NCBI GenBank assembly: GCA_017418975.1 | Contig: JAFOMG010000011.1 | Coordinates: 744,001 to 808,000 of the forward strand | Direction of reading: 5' to 3' | Source: Sphingomonas sp. | GTDB taxonomy: Bacteria > Pseudomonadota > Alphaproteobacteria > Sphingomonadales > Sphingomonadaceae | Length of the DNA stretch: 64,000 bases | Translations under genes and position numbers: made by a program | Notes under the pieces: model-generated | What the model saw: only the letters and a program-made list of their open reading frames with translations | The model's database searches: none | Told to the model about the DNA's origin: nothing | In this document: in pieces, positions 8,445 to 16,895 of the stretch | Layout of the letters: the number at the start of each line of letters is the position of its first letter | Numbering within the stretch: position 1 is the stretch's first letter

Positions 8445-10400
8445 CTAGCAGGCGGCCGGCACCGCCGGCTCCGGCAGCGCGCCGGTCCGGCCCGGCTTCG
8501 CATAGCTGAGCCCATATCCCCGCGCGAACTGCACCACATTGCCCGGCCCCTCGCCGGTGGAGCAGGCCGAGCCCGGCCAGGCGAAGGAGAGGCGCGCCGA
8601 GAAGTCGTGGCGCCGGCCGACGAGCAGATCGGCCAGGCCCTCGCCCTCGGTGCCGGGCAGGAACGCGGCGACAAAGGCATCGGACAGGTTGATCAGGTCG
8701 TTCGCATAGGCCGGGCGCCCGGAATAGAGCACCGACACCACCGGCACGCCCTTGCCCGAGACGCGCCGCAGCACCGCGAGATCGTCCGGGTGGAGGGCGC
8801 TGTGCGCCGCCGGCCTGGGCGCGCGGACATCGCCATTATATTCGGCATAGGGCGTCTCCCCGATCACCGCGACCACCGCGTCGAACTTGCCCGGATCGAC
8901 GTCCTTGCCGTCTTGCGAGAAGGTCACGTTCGCGGTGCCCAGCGCGTCGCGCAGCGCGGCGAGCAGGGTGGTGCCGCCCTTGAAGTCGGCATTGCGGTTC
9001 TCGGTCCCCTGCCAGGTGAGCGACCAGCCGCCGGTCTGGTTGGACAGGCTGTCCGCGCTGGCGCCCACCACCAGCACGCGCTTGCCCGCCGCCAGCGGCA
9101 GCACGCCCTGGTTCTTGAGCAGCACCACCGATTTGCGCACCGCCTCGCGCCCCAGCTCGCGCGCGGCGAGCGCATCGGCCTTGCCGGCGAAGGCGCCGCC
9201 GTTCGGGTTGCGCTCGAACAGCCCGGCGCGCAGCTTGACGCGCAGGATGCGAGTCACCGCGTCGTCGATCCGCGCCATGGCGATGCGGCCCTCGCGCACG
9301 TCCGCCACGGTATTGGTGATGAACGCCTTCCAGTCGTCGGGCACCATGATCATGTCGATCCCGGCATTGACGGCCTGGGGGCAATGATCCTTGGTGCAGC
9401 CCGGCACCTGCTGGATGCCGTTCCAGTCGGACACGATCAGCCCGTCAAAGCCCAGCCGGTCCTTGAGCACGTCGGTCAGCAGTTCGCGGCTGCCGTGCAT
9501 CTTGCCATGGTCCTGGCCGGCGGCGCTGTCGTTCCAGCTGCTGTACGAGACCATCACCGTCTGCACGCCGGCTGCGAGCGCGGGATAATAGCCGGCGCCA
9601 TGCACCTGGATCATGTGGGTGCGGGCGGCGCGGTTCTCGCCCTGGTCGATGCCGTCGAACGTGCCGCCATCGCCCAGGAAATGCTTGGCGGTGGCCACCA
9701 CGTCGCCGTCGCCGGTCAGGTCGCCCTGCAGCCCATGGACCATGGCGCGCGAATAGGCGGCGACGATCGCCGGATCGCTCGAATAGCTTTCATAGGTGCG
9801 GCCCCAGCGGCGGTTCTCGCCCACCGCCAGGGTCGGCGCGAACACCCAGGAGATGCCGGTCGCGCGCACCTGGCGAGCGGTGGCGCGGCCGATCCGCTCG
9901 ACCAGCGCGGGATCGCGCGCGGCGCCCAGGCCGATATTGTGCGGGAACAGCGTCGCCCCCGCGACATTGCCGTGCCCGTGCACCGCGTCGGTGCCCCAGA
10001 TCACCGGCACCCGCACCGCCATGTCGGTCGCCATCGAGGCGCGGTAATAGGCGTCGGACAGCGCGGTCCAGTCGGTGACGGCTGCGTCCTTCTTCATCCC
10101 CGGCCAGGCGCCGCCGCCATTGAGGACCGAGCCGATATAATGGCGCCGCACCTCGTCCGGGGTGATCGAGCGGATGTCCGCCTGGGTCATCTGGCCGATC
10201 TTCTGCTCGAGCGTCATGCCGCGCACGATGCCGGCGATCCGCGCCTCCATCGCCGCGTCGGGCGCGGTGGGGGAGCGGAGCGCCGGCCAGTCCTGGCCAT
10301 GCCAGAGCAGGTCGCCCCCGGTGCCGGTGCCGGCACAGCTCGCCAGCAGGGGAAGGATCAGCCAGAGCCCGGATCGCAGCGCTTTCATCTTGTTACTCAT
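8445..10400 (-). CDS. GH3 family beta-glucosidase / exo-beta-glucanase, lipoprotein
   Basis: A 651-residue glycoside hydrolase family 3 enzyme. The N-terminal TIM-barrel half carries HFLGDGGTFDGIDQGEN and the nucleophile Asp in GLIVSDWNG. The second half is the alpha/beta sandwich with KNQGVLPLAAGKRVLVVG. There is no C-terminal fibronectin-like domain, as in barley ExoI-type exo-1,3/1,4-beta-glucanases. The N-terminus has a lipoprotein signal with lipobox LLASC, so it is probably anchored in the outer membrane or periplasm. I chose the ATG at 10400; a second ATG 12 bases in (10388) is possible. It would cut beta-glucan oligosaccharides to glucose and is probably co-transcribed with the upstream TBDR. 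Confidence 0.92.
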   Translation of the reverse strand: MSNKMKALRSGLWLILPLLASCAGTGTGGDLLWHGQDWPALRSPTAPDAAMEARIAGIVRGMTLEQKIGQMTQADIRSITPDEVRRHYIGSVLNGGGAWPGMKKDAAVTDWTALSDAYYRASMATDMAVRVPVIWGTDAVHGHGNVAGATLFPHNIGLGAARDPALVERIGRATARQVRATGISWVFAPTLAVGENRRWGRTYESYSSDPAIVAAYSRAMVHGLQGDLTGDGDVVATAKHFLGDGGTFDGIDQGENRAARTHMIQVHGAGYYPALAAGVQTVMVSYSSWNDSAAGQDHGKMHGSRELLTDVLKDRLGFDGLIVSDWNGIQQVPGCTKDHCPQAVNAGIDMIMVPDDWKAFITNTVADVREGRIAMARIDDAVTRILRVKLRAGLFERNPNGGAFAGKADALAARELGREAVRKSVVLLKNQGVLPLAAGKRVLVVGASADSLSNQTGGWSLTWQGTENRNADFKGGTTLLAALRDALGTANVTFSQDGKDVDPGKFDAVVAVIGETPYAEYNGDVRAPRPAAHSALHPDDLAVLRRVSGKGVPVVSVLYSGRPAYANDLINLSDAFVAAFLPGTEGEGLADLLVGRRHDFSARLSFAWPGSACSTGEGPGNVVQFARGYGLSYAKPGRTGALPEPAVPAAC

Positions 10401-10504
10401 CCGCAAGGGGCGGCACGCGGGCCGCGAGGATAAAAAAGGGGAGGCGCCGGCATTGCCGTGCACCTCCCCTCGAACGCCCGGAGGGTCGACCCGGGGGGAG
10501 GAAA

Positions 10505-13384
10505 TCAGAAGCGGTAGTTGAACCCCAGCAGGAACTGGCGGCCATATTTCTCATAGGTCTCGGGCAGCGGCGTGCCGTCGCTGGTGTGGGTGCCGCCCGT
10601 GTCCAGGCCCAGCCGGGTGCGATAGGGCGAGTCGGTCAGGTTGCTGACCTGGAGCAGCACGCCCAGGCCCTTCAGCGCCGAATTGTCCGGGAAGGTATAG
10701 CCGATCTGGGCGTCGAGCTGCCGGTCCGCCAGGATCTCGGTGTACCCGCGATTGGTGAACAGCTGCACCGTCTCGCCCTTGAAGGCCGAACGGAAGCGAT
10801 AGCTCGCCCGCGCCTGGAAGCCCCATTTCTCGAAATAGCCGGTGACGTTGTACACGGTGCCGGACAGGCCCGGGATGCGCACCACGTCGTTGCCGTCGGT
10901 GGGGTTGAGATCGGATTCCGTATAGGAATAGCTGCCGGTGAACCCGAAGCCGTCCAGCGCCGGGATGATGCGGCCGATCTCGATCGCGCCGCTGACCTCG
11001 ATGCCCTTCAGATTGCCGCCCGGCCCGTTGGCCGGCATCGTCACCTGCCCGAACGAGCTGATGTTGACGTTGCCCGGGATCTGGTTGGTCGGGATCGGCA
11101 GCCCCGAGAAGTCGATCGCGAAGTTGCGATTGTAGATATAATTGTCGAGCCATTTGTAGAAGCCGGCGACGCTGACATAGGTCGCCTTGCCGATGTACCA
11201 TTCATAGGCGACGTCCAGCGCCTTGGCGCGCCACGGCTGGAGGTTCGGGTTGCCGCCGGTCGCCGACCAGGGGAAGACCGTGCTGCCCGGCGCGCAGGGC
11301 GGGCTGCCGCCGCACGGATTGGTGTTGAAGCTCGGCGTGAAGTTCGCGCGCATGTCGTCCATGCGCGGGCGCGCCAGCACCTTGGACGCGGCCAGGCGGA
11401 TGCGGTGGCCGCCGCCCAGATCGTAGATCAGGTTCGCGCTGGGCAGCACGTCGGTATAATGCGCGGTCACGAACACCTGCGACAGCGCGATCGGAGTCAG
11501 CGTCTGGTTGATCCGCAGGCCCGACGACGACTGGAACTGCTCCACCACCTGCACGCCGACATTGCCGCGCAGCCGGCCCCATTCGATGTTCGCCTTCGCC
11601 TTCCAGGTGATGACGTCTTCCTTGATCTTCCACGCCTTGTCGAAGTGGTTGGCGTCCTCCAGCGGGGTCTTGTTGTAATAGGTGTCGAGCGCCGCGGGCA
11701 CGTTCCAGGCGATCACGTTGCCGAAGCCGACAAAGTCGAGCGAGGTCGGGTCGAGCAGATATTGCGAGCCGACCGGCACCTGCGCGCGCCCGTTCTTCAG
11801 GTTGAGGTCGAGCTCGTCGACGGTCTTGCGCTTGTTGCGCTGCGTGTAGTTCACGCCGAGCTCGATGTTCCGGAGGAACCCGCCGATCTCCCGGCTCAGC
11901 ATGAAGTCGACGGCGCCCAGCTCTTCCTTGACGTGCGGCGACTTCATCAGGCCGTCATGGCCCCAGCCGCCCCAGGGCGCGCGATCGCCGAGCGAGACCT
12001 GGCTGGCATTCGCATAGTCCAGGCCGAAGCCATAATGCGGAAAGGCGCCGTCGATCGGGAACGAGAAGTCGTAATTGTCCATGGTGCGGGTCTGGAACGG
12101 GCCCACGCCATAGCCGCCATAGGTCTCGATATAGGTCTCGTCGCGCTTGTTGGTCGAATAGCTCAGGTCGGCGACGAAGCGGGTGCGCTCGTCGAGCTGG
12201 AATTCGTTGTTGAGCCCGGCCGAGAACAGCTCGTCCTTGCGCTCGTTATAGTCGTTGCGCAGGATCGGAACGGCGTTGGTGATGCGGCCCGAGGTGCCGA
12301 TCGCCGAGCCGCCCAGCTGGGTGGTGCCGATATTGGAGAAGGTCGCGTTGTCCGCCCAGCCGTTGGAGAACCACTGCGCGCCGCGGATCACTTCCTTCTG
12401 CTTGAAGCGCGAATAATAGACGTCGAGCACGCTGTGGACGCTGTCGCTCGGCTTCCATTCGAGCGTGCCCATCACGCCGTCGCGCTGGTTGCGGCGGCTG
12501 GTCGCCCAGGCTTCCTGGCCGTTGAGCTGCAGCGCGTTGTCGGCGGAATCGGGCGTGACGGTGTTGGGGCTGCACGGATTGGCGACCGTCGGCTGGCAGA
12601 TGCCGCCGAACGCCTCATAGCCATAGGCCTTGTAGTGATCGACATGGCTGGGCGAATCGAGATGCGCATAGCCGAGCGACCAGCCGAGCGTGCCGGCGGC
12701 ATTCTGGTCGATATAGCTGAGCGTGCCGCGCCAGCCCCATTTGGAGATGTCGGCATTGCGGCCGCCATCGGCGTCGAGCTCGCCGCGCAGGTTCATCGCG
12801 ATCGCGCGCTTGCCATAGGCGAGCGGACGCACCGTGCGCAGGTCCGCGCTGCCCGACAGGCCCATGCCGGCGATGGCGGCGTCCGGCGTCTTATAAACCA
12901 CGACGCTTGACAGCAGCTCCGCCGGATACTGGTCGAACTCGACGGCGCGATTGTCGCCCGAGCTGGCCTGTTGCCGCCCGTTGAGCAGCGTGGTGGTGAA
13001 GTCGGGCGCGAGGCCGCGGATCGAGATCACCTGGGCGCGGCCGTTGACGCGCTGGGCGGCGAGGCCGGGCAGGCGGGCGATCGATTCGGCGATCGAGACG
13101 TCGGGCAGCTTGCCGATGTCCTCGGCCGACACCGCCTCGACGATCGAGGCCTGGTCGCGCTTGATGTTGATCGAATTCTGCAGGCCGGCGCGCAGGCCGG
13201 TCACGACGATGGTGCTTTCCTCGGCCGGCACCTGGTCCTGCGCCCGGTCCTCCCTGGCCCGCGTGGCGCCGTCCTGCGCCCAGGCCTGGGCTGGCAACGT
13301 TGTCGCCAAAGCCAGCGTCGAAATCGTGAGTCCGAGATTGCCCTTGGCGCGCTTCATAGCGCGCGCATGCGGACGCTCCGCCAT
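10505..13384 (-). CDS. TonB-dependent receptor (glycan-type, large)
   Basis: A 959-residue outer-membrane receptor with signal peptide (AQAWA/QDG) and a TonB-box-like STIVVTGLRAGLQNSI at about 57-72. The plug domain contains VSAEDIGKLPDVSIAESIARLPG and VISIRGLAPDFTTTLLNGR, typical of the Caulobacter/Xanthomonas/Sphingomonas glycan receptors. It ends in a 22-stranded-type barrel with terminal Phe (FNYRF). An ATG at 13402 is also in frame, but the ATG at 13384 follows GGGGAAGAG at good spacing. Transcription is likely from the promoter at 13473-13501 and repressed by the adjacent LacI protein through the operator at 13456-13469. The ligand is inferred to be a beta-glucan oligosaccharide from the GH3/GH30 context. 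Confidence 0.93.
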   Translation of the reverse strand: MAERPHARAMKRAKGNLGLTISTLALATTLPAQAWAQDGATRAREDRAQDQVPAEESTIVVTGLRAGLQNSINIKRDQASIVEAVSAEDIGKLPDVSIAESIARLPGLAAQRVNGRAQVISIRGLAPDFTTTLLNGRQQASSGDNRAVEFDQYPAELLSSVVVYKTPDAAIAGMGLSGSADLRTVRPLAYGKRAIAMNLRGELDADGGRNADISKWGWRGTLSYIDQNAAGTLGWSLGYAHLDSPSHVDHYKAYGYEAFGGICQPTVANPCSPNTVTPDSADNALQLNGQEAWATSRRNQRDGVMGTLEWKPSDSVHSVLDVYYSRFKQKEVIRGAQWFSNGWADNATFSNIGTTQLGGSAIGTSGRITNAVPILRNDYNERKDELFSAGLNNEFQLDERTRFVADLSYSTNKRDETYIETYGGYGVGPFQTRTMDNYDFSFPIDGAFPHYGFGLDYANASQVSLGDRAPWGGWGHDGLMKSPHVKEELGAVDFMLSREIGGFLRNIELGVNYTQRNKRKTVDELDLNLKNGRAQVPVGSQYLLDPTSLDFVGFGNVIAWNVPAALDTYYNKTPLEDANHFDKAWKIKEDVITWKAKANIEWGRLRGNVGVQVVEQFQSSSGLRINQTLTPIALSQVFVTAHYTDVLPSANLIYDLGGGHRIRLAASKVLARPRMDDMRANFTPSFNTNPCGGSPPCAPGSTVFPWSATGGNPNLQPWRAKALDVAYEWYIGKATYVSVAGFYKWLDNYIYNRNFAIDFSGLPIPTNQIPGNVNISSFGQVTMPANGPGGNLKGIEVSGAIEIGRIIPALDGFGFTGSYSYTESDLNPTDGNDVVRIPGLSGTVYNVTGYFEKWGFQARASYRFRSAFKGETVQLFTNRGYTEILADRQLDAQIGYTFPDNSALKGLGVLLQVSNLTDSPYRTRLGLDTGGTHTSDGTPLPETYEKYGRQFLLGFNYRF

Positions 13385-13455
13385 TGTCTCTTCCCCTCTC
13401 ATAGCAAGCGGCCGTTATCGACCGTCTCTGTCCCCATCGCGCCCCCCGAGAAAAC

Positions 13456-13469
13456 TGGAAGCGCTTCCA
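13456..13469. promoter_or_regulatory. Perfect LacI-family operator palindrome TGGAAGCGCTTCCA
   Basis: A 14-base perfect palindrome with the central CG pair and flanking AAGCGCTT core typical of LacI/GalR-family operators. It lies just downstream of the -10 of the inferred TBDR promoter, around the expected transcription start, so a bound repressor would block initiation. The LacI-family gene ends 77 bases away. Confidence 0.8.
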
Positions 13470-13472
13470 ATT

Positions 13473-13501
13473 GGTATCATCGCGTCGCGCGAAATTGTCA
13501 A
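13473..13501 (-). promoter_or_regulatory. Predicted sigma-70 promoter for the TBDR-GH3 genes
   Basis: On the minus strand a perfect TTGACA (13496-13501) is followed, after 17 bases, by GATACC (13473-13478), which matches the -10 consensus at only three positions. The good -35 and exact spacing support it. It is flanked by operator palindromes on both sides. Confidence 0.6.
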
Positions 13502-13507
13502 CGCGTT
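13500..13507. promoter_or_regulatory. Second candidate operator half, AACGCGTT
   Basis: An 8-base perfect palindrome overlapping the -35 hexamer, with a related AAAACGCTT half site just beyond it (13513-13520). It could be a secondary site for the LacI-family regulator; weaker than the TGGAAGCGCTTCCA site. Confidence 0.4.
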
Positions 13508-13545
13508 ACAGAAAACGCTTACGAAGGGGCTGGATCCGGGGCGTT

Positions 13546-14649
13546 TCAGCCGCGCGGCGGCGCGACCGATTCGCGCAGCACGAGGTGATGATCGATCGCG
13601 TCGAAGCCCGGCGTGCCGGTGCCCTGGCCGCGCAGCAGCGTCTCGACCAGGCGCTCCACCGCGCGCGCGGCGATGCGGCGAATCGGCTGGTGGATGGTGG
13701 TGAGCGGCGGCCAGATATAGGCGGCGACCGGCGCATCGTCGAAGCCGACCACCGAGAGGTCGCCCGGCATGACCAGGTGCATCCGGTGCGCGGCGAACAT
13801 CGCGCCGACCGCCATGTCGTCATTGGCGCAGACGATCGCGGTGGGACGGTCGGGGCCGGCCAGCAGCGCCTCGGCGAGTTCCACGCCGGAGCGGAAGCTG
13901 AAGTCGCCGCGCAGCGCGGTCACCGCGCCTTCGTCCAGCCCCGCTTCGGCGAGGGCGCGCAGAAAGCCGGCGAAGCGCGTCTCGGCGGCGAGATGGCCTT
14001 CGATCCCCAGCATATAGCCGAAGCGGCGATGGCCGGCGGCGACGACGTGATGGGCGATCTCATAGCCGGCCGCCGCCTCGTCGAACCCCACCCCGGGCAG
14101 CAGCGCGCGCACTTCGTCGCTGGGCGAGATGCAGACCACCGGGCAGCCCTGGGCGATCAGCCGGCGGGCGAGCTCGACATCGGCTGAGAGCGGCGGCGAC
14201 AGGATCAGCCCGGTGCTGCGGCCCGAGGCGAACAGCTCGATCAGCCGGTCGTCGCGATTGTCGTCCTCGATATGGATGTTGAAGGTCGAGAGCTCGAACC
14301 CCGCCGCCGCGGCCGCGCGCAATGCGCCCAGCTCGATCGCGGCGAAATAATAGGAATTGGGCGGCGCATCGCGCGCGTTGCAGTTGATCAGCGTGACCGT
14401 GTTGCTCGCCCGGCTGGCGAGGTTGCGCGCCTGCGGATTGACTCGATAGTCGAGCGCCTCGACCGCGCGCATCACCCGGTCGCGCATCTTGTCGCTCACA
14501 TGCGCCTGGTCGTTGAGCGCGCGCGACACGGTGGCCCGGCCGACGCCGGCGAGCGCCGCCACGTCGTCGATCGTCGGCGGCCGCCCGTTCCGGCCGGTCT
14601 CCGTGCCGCTGGCGCCCGGTATCGGCGACGATTTTGAAAGCGATGACAT
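13546..14649 (-). CDS. LacI-family transcriptional regulator
   Basis: A 367-residue repressor. The N-terminal helix-turn-helix is PTIDDVAALAGVGRATVSRALN followed by the hinge-type VNPQARNLAS. The rest is a periplasmic-binding-protein-like sensor (IVCANDDMAVGAMFAA, then LSVVGFDDAPVAAYIWPPLTTI). An in-frame upstream start at 14691 would add low-complexity sequence; the ATG at 14649 is preferred. It lies behind the TBDR promoter, facing the same way, and very probably represses the TBDR and the glycosidase genes until a sugar inducer binds. The inducer is unknown. Confidence 0.9.
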   Translation of the reverse strand: MSSLSKSSPIPGASGTETGRNGRPPTIDDVAALAGVGRATVSRALNDQAHVSDKMRDRVMRAVEALDYRVNPQARNLASRASNTVTLINCNARDAPPNSYYFAAIELGALRAAAAAGFELSTFNIHIEDDNRDDRLIELFASGRSTGLILSPPLSADVELARRLIAQGCPVVCISPSDEVRALLPGVGFDEAAAGYEIAHHVVAAGHRRFGYMLGIEGHLAAETRFAGFLRALAEAGLDEGAVTALRGDFSFRSGVELAEALLAGPDRPTAIVCANDDMAVGAMFAAHRMHLVMPGDLSVVGFDDAPVAAYIWPPLTTIHQPIRRIAARAVERLVETLLRGQGTGTPGFDAIDHHLVLRESVAPPRG

Positions 14650-14741
14650 GCTCGAAACGAATGGGTGGCACAGGCGCCGGCGGAGCGGCAACCGAAAATG
14701 CGCGCCGGCCGGCCAGGGTCACGACTCAATCAGCAAAGCCC

Positions 14742-14876
14742 GCCCTCCCCGCGCAGGCGGGGGTCCAGGGCAGGAAGGGACGATCGAAGCGATCACGCGG
14801 ATGCTCTCCGGAAACGGCAAGGCGAGCCTCGCCGTCCTCGCCCTTGGTCCTGGCTCCCGCCTGCGCGGGGATGACG
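14742..14876. repeat. Dispersed palindromic element, family B, copy 1 (about 135 bp)
   Basis: The outer arms are inverted copies of a GC-rich repeat: CCTCCCCGCGCAGGCGGGG, then GTCCAGGG, at the left, and CTCCCGCCTGCGCGGGGATGACG split across the right arm. The inner part contains GGGACGATCGAAGCGATC and CCGGAAACGGCAAGGC, which are also present at the same places in the element at 21834-21970. It fills most of the gap between the LacI and Lrp genes. Confidence 0.75.
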
Positions 14877-14900
14877 AAGCAAGAATAATGAGTCCCCAAC

Positions 14901-15389
14901 CTAGGGAATCGGCAATGCCGTCGTTGCCTTCACTTGCGAGAGCGCGACGGTGGAGTTGATCTCCTGCACGCCGGGCAGCTTGGAGAGCTTGGAAAAGAAG
15001 AAGCGCTCATAGGCCTCGATATCGGCGGCGACGATGCGCAGCATGAAGTCGAACACCCCCATCAGCACATAGGCCTCCAGCACTTCGGGAAAGGAGCGGA
15101 TCGCCGCGGCGAACTCGTCGAGATTGGCGCGGCCGTGCGCGTTCAGCTTGATCTGCGCGAAGATGTGCGCGTTGAGCCCGATCTTCTGCCGATCGACCAG
15201 CGCGACGCGGCGAGTGATGATTCCTTCCTTCTCCAGCCGGTCGACGCGGCGCCAGCAGGGCGAGCTCGACAGGCCTACCATCTCGCCGAGCCGGGCGGTG
15301 GGCAGCGACGCGTCTTCCTGGAGCACTTGCAGGATCCTGCGCTCGAAGGGGTCGAGATCGGCGGGCAAATCCATTCTCCTTTTCGGCAT
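14901..15389 (-). CDS. Lrp/AsnC-family transcriptional regulator
   Basis: A 162-residue protein with an N-terminal winged helix-turn-helix (LDPFERRILQVLQED, then LSSSPCWRRVDRLEKEGII) and a C-terminal RAM/ACT-like ligand domain (VLEAYVLMGVFDFMLRIVAADIEAYERFFFSKL). The longer open frame upstream is antisense to the dehydrogenase start region and is not used; a start at 15374 is also possible. It diverges from an amino-acid dehydrogenase gene, the classic arrangement for a local feed-back regulator that senses an amino acid such as leucine or phenylalanine. The effector is not readable from the sequence. Confidence 0.9.
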   Translation of the reverse strand: MPKRRMDLPADLDPFERRILQVLQEDASLPTARLGEMVGLSSSPCWRRVDRLEKEGIITRRVALVDRQKIGLNAHIFAQIKLNAHGRANLDEFAAAIRSFPEVLEAYVLMGVFDFMLRIVAADIEAYERFFFSKLSKLPGVQEINSTVALSQVKATTALPIP

Positions 15390-15492
15390 TTTCGGGTCAG
15401 ATCGTGCCGATGTTCGGCGATGGCGCGTGAACAAGGCCAGTTTATCCCGCGAAACCGTGGAAGAGTCATCCCTGGATTTCAGGAGCGCTTTC

Positions 15493-16569
15493 ATGGTCGA
15501 TGCCCCGCAAGTTACCGCCACCCCGCCGGAGAGCGTGCACGTGCTGCGCGACATGGAAAGTGGGCTGGACGGCGTGATCGTGCTCCACTCCACCCGGCGC
15601 GGCGCCGCCGCGGGCGGGTGCCGGCTGTGGCGCTATGGCAGCCATGCGGCGATGGTCGGCGATGCGATGCGGCTGGCCGAGGGCATGACCTTCAAGAACG
15701 CGATGGCCGATCTCCCCCTGGGCGGCGGCAAGGCGGTGCTGAACCTGCCGGCCGGCGATTTCGACCGGCGCCGGCTGTTCGCGGCGTTCGGCCGGGCGGT
15801 GGCGCGGCTCGAGGGTGCCTATGTCACGGCCGAGGATGTCGGCACCTGCGTGGCCGACATGGAAGCGGTGCGTGGCCAGACCCGCCATGTCGCCGGCCTG
15901 CCGCCCCGGGGCGGCAGGCCGGGCGGCGATCCCTCGCCCTGGACGGCGCGCGGCGTGTTCCTGGCGATGGAGGAGGCGGCCCGGCGCCAGCTGGGCAGCG
16001 ACCTGCGCGGGGTGCGCGTCGCGGTGCAGGGGCTCGGCAGTGTCGGGTCGGCGCTGTGCGGGATGCTCCATGCGGCGGGGGCGCGGCTGATCGTCGCCGA
16101 GCCGCGCCCCGGCGTCGCTGCCGACATCGCCTGCCGCTACGATGCGGAGATCATGGGCCGCGACAGCATCCTCGATGCCCGCTGCGCGATCTTCGCGCCC
16201 TGCGCGCTGGGCGGGGTGCTCGATGGCGACGCCGTGGCGCGCCTGCGCGCGCGCATCGTCTGCGGCGCGGCGAACAATGTGCTCGCCACGCCCGAGGATG
16301 GCGACCGGCTCGCCGATCGCGGTATCCTCTACGCGCCCGACTATGTCGTGAACGCGGGCGGGATCATCAGCGTGGCCGGCGAATATCTCGGCTGGAGCGC
16401 CGATGAAGTGGCGGCGCGCGTCCATGCGACCGGCCTGCGGCTCGGCGCGGTGCTCGCCCATGCCGCCCGCGAGGGGCTGGCGCCGCATCGTGCCGCCGAC
16501 GCGCTTGCCCGCGCGCGGATCGTCGCGGCGTCGGCGGCGTCGGCGGCGTCGGTGCGCGAGGCTGCCTGA
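15493..16569 (+). CDS. Leu/Phe/Val dehydrogenase family amino-acid dehydrogenase
   Basis: A 358-residue enzyme of the Glu/Leu/Phe/Val dehydrogenase family: NAD-dependent oxidative deamination of a branched-chain or aromatic amino acid to the 2-oxo acid and ammonia. The substrate-domain lysines are seen in MTFKNA (about 68) and LPLGGGKAVLNLPAGDF (about 80), with TAEDVGT following. The NAD fold carries VAVQGLGSVGSALC. The ATG follows an AGGAG with 7-8 bases spacing. It diverges from the Lrp/AsnC gene, and a small ACT-like gene follows after 8 bases. Leucine versus phenylalanine preference is undetermined. Confidence 0.9.
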   Translation: MVDAPQVTATPPESVHVLRDMESGLDGVIVLHSTRRGAAAGGCRLWRYGSHAAMVGDAMRLAEGMTFKNAMADLPLGGGKAVLNLPAGDFDRRRLFAAFGRAVARLEGAYVTAEDVGTCVADMEAVRGQTRHVAGLPPRGGRPGGDPSPWTARGVFLAMEEAARRQLGSDLRGVRVAVQGLGSVGSALCGMLHAAGARLIVAEPRPGVAADIACRYDAEIMGRDSILDARCAIFAPCALGGVLDGDAVARLRARIVCGAANNVLATPEDGDRLADRGILYAPDYVVNAGGIISVAGEYLGWSADEVAARVHATGLRLGAVLAHAAREGLAPHRAADALARARIVAASAASAASVREAA

Positions 16570-16577
16570 GCCCGGCC

Positions 16578-16811
16578 ATGCGGTTCGACATCATGGGCGA
16601 GGCGAGTGCCGCCCTGCTGTGCCGCCTGGTCGGCCTGGCCGCGCAGCACGATCTCGCGGCGCCGGCCATGGAGGTGCGCGTGACGCCCGAGCGCATGACC
16701 GTGCGGCTGGAGCTCGATGGCCTGGCCGGGCCGCTGGGCCGGATCGTGGCGGAGAAGATGCTCCGCTGCATCGGCGTCGAGGCAGTGGCGCTCGACGGGG
16801 TGCCGCTCTAG
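16578..16811 (+). CDS. Small ACT-like protein, 77 aa
   Basis: A 77-residue protein without signal or membrane segment, starting 8 bases after the dehydrogenase stop and so probably in the same transcript. The pattern LLCRLVGLAAQHDLAAPAMEVRV, with a gap, then EKMLRCIGVEAVALDG resembles a beta-alpha-beta-beta-alpha-beta ACT fold such as the small regulatory subunit IlvM. The similarity is by eye only. A role in sensing an amino acid next to the dehydrogenase is an inference. Confidence 0.6.
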   Translation: MRFDIMGEASAALLCRLVGLAAQHDLAAPAMEVRVTPERMTVRLELDGLAGPLGRIVAEKMLRCIGVEAVALDGVPL

Positions 16812-16833
16812 GTCGGGGCCTTATATTCTCCAG

Positions 16834-16861
16834 CGTCATCCCCGCCTTCGCGGGGATGACG
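16834..16861. repeat. Perfect 12-bp hairpin, CGTCATCCCCGC type (family B half element)
   Basis: CGTCATCCCCGC, loop CTTC, then GCGGGGATGACG: a perfect 12-base-pair stem between the convergent ACT-like and TetR genes. The arms match the ends of the family B elements. It may serve as a bidirectional transcription stop, although no U-run follows. Confidence 0.75.
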
Positions 16862-16895
16862 GAAATAATCTCAAGGGCTTGTCTGGGTTCTCATC

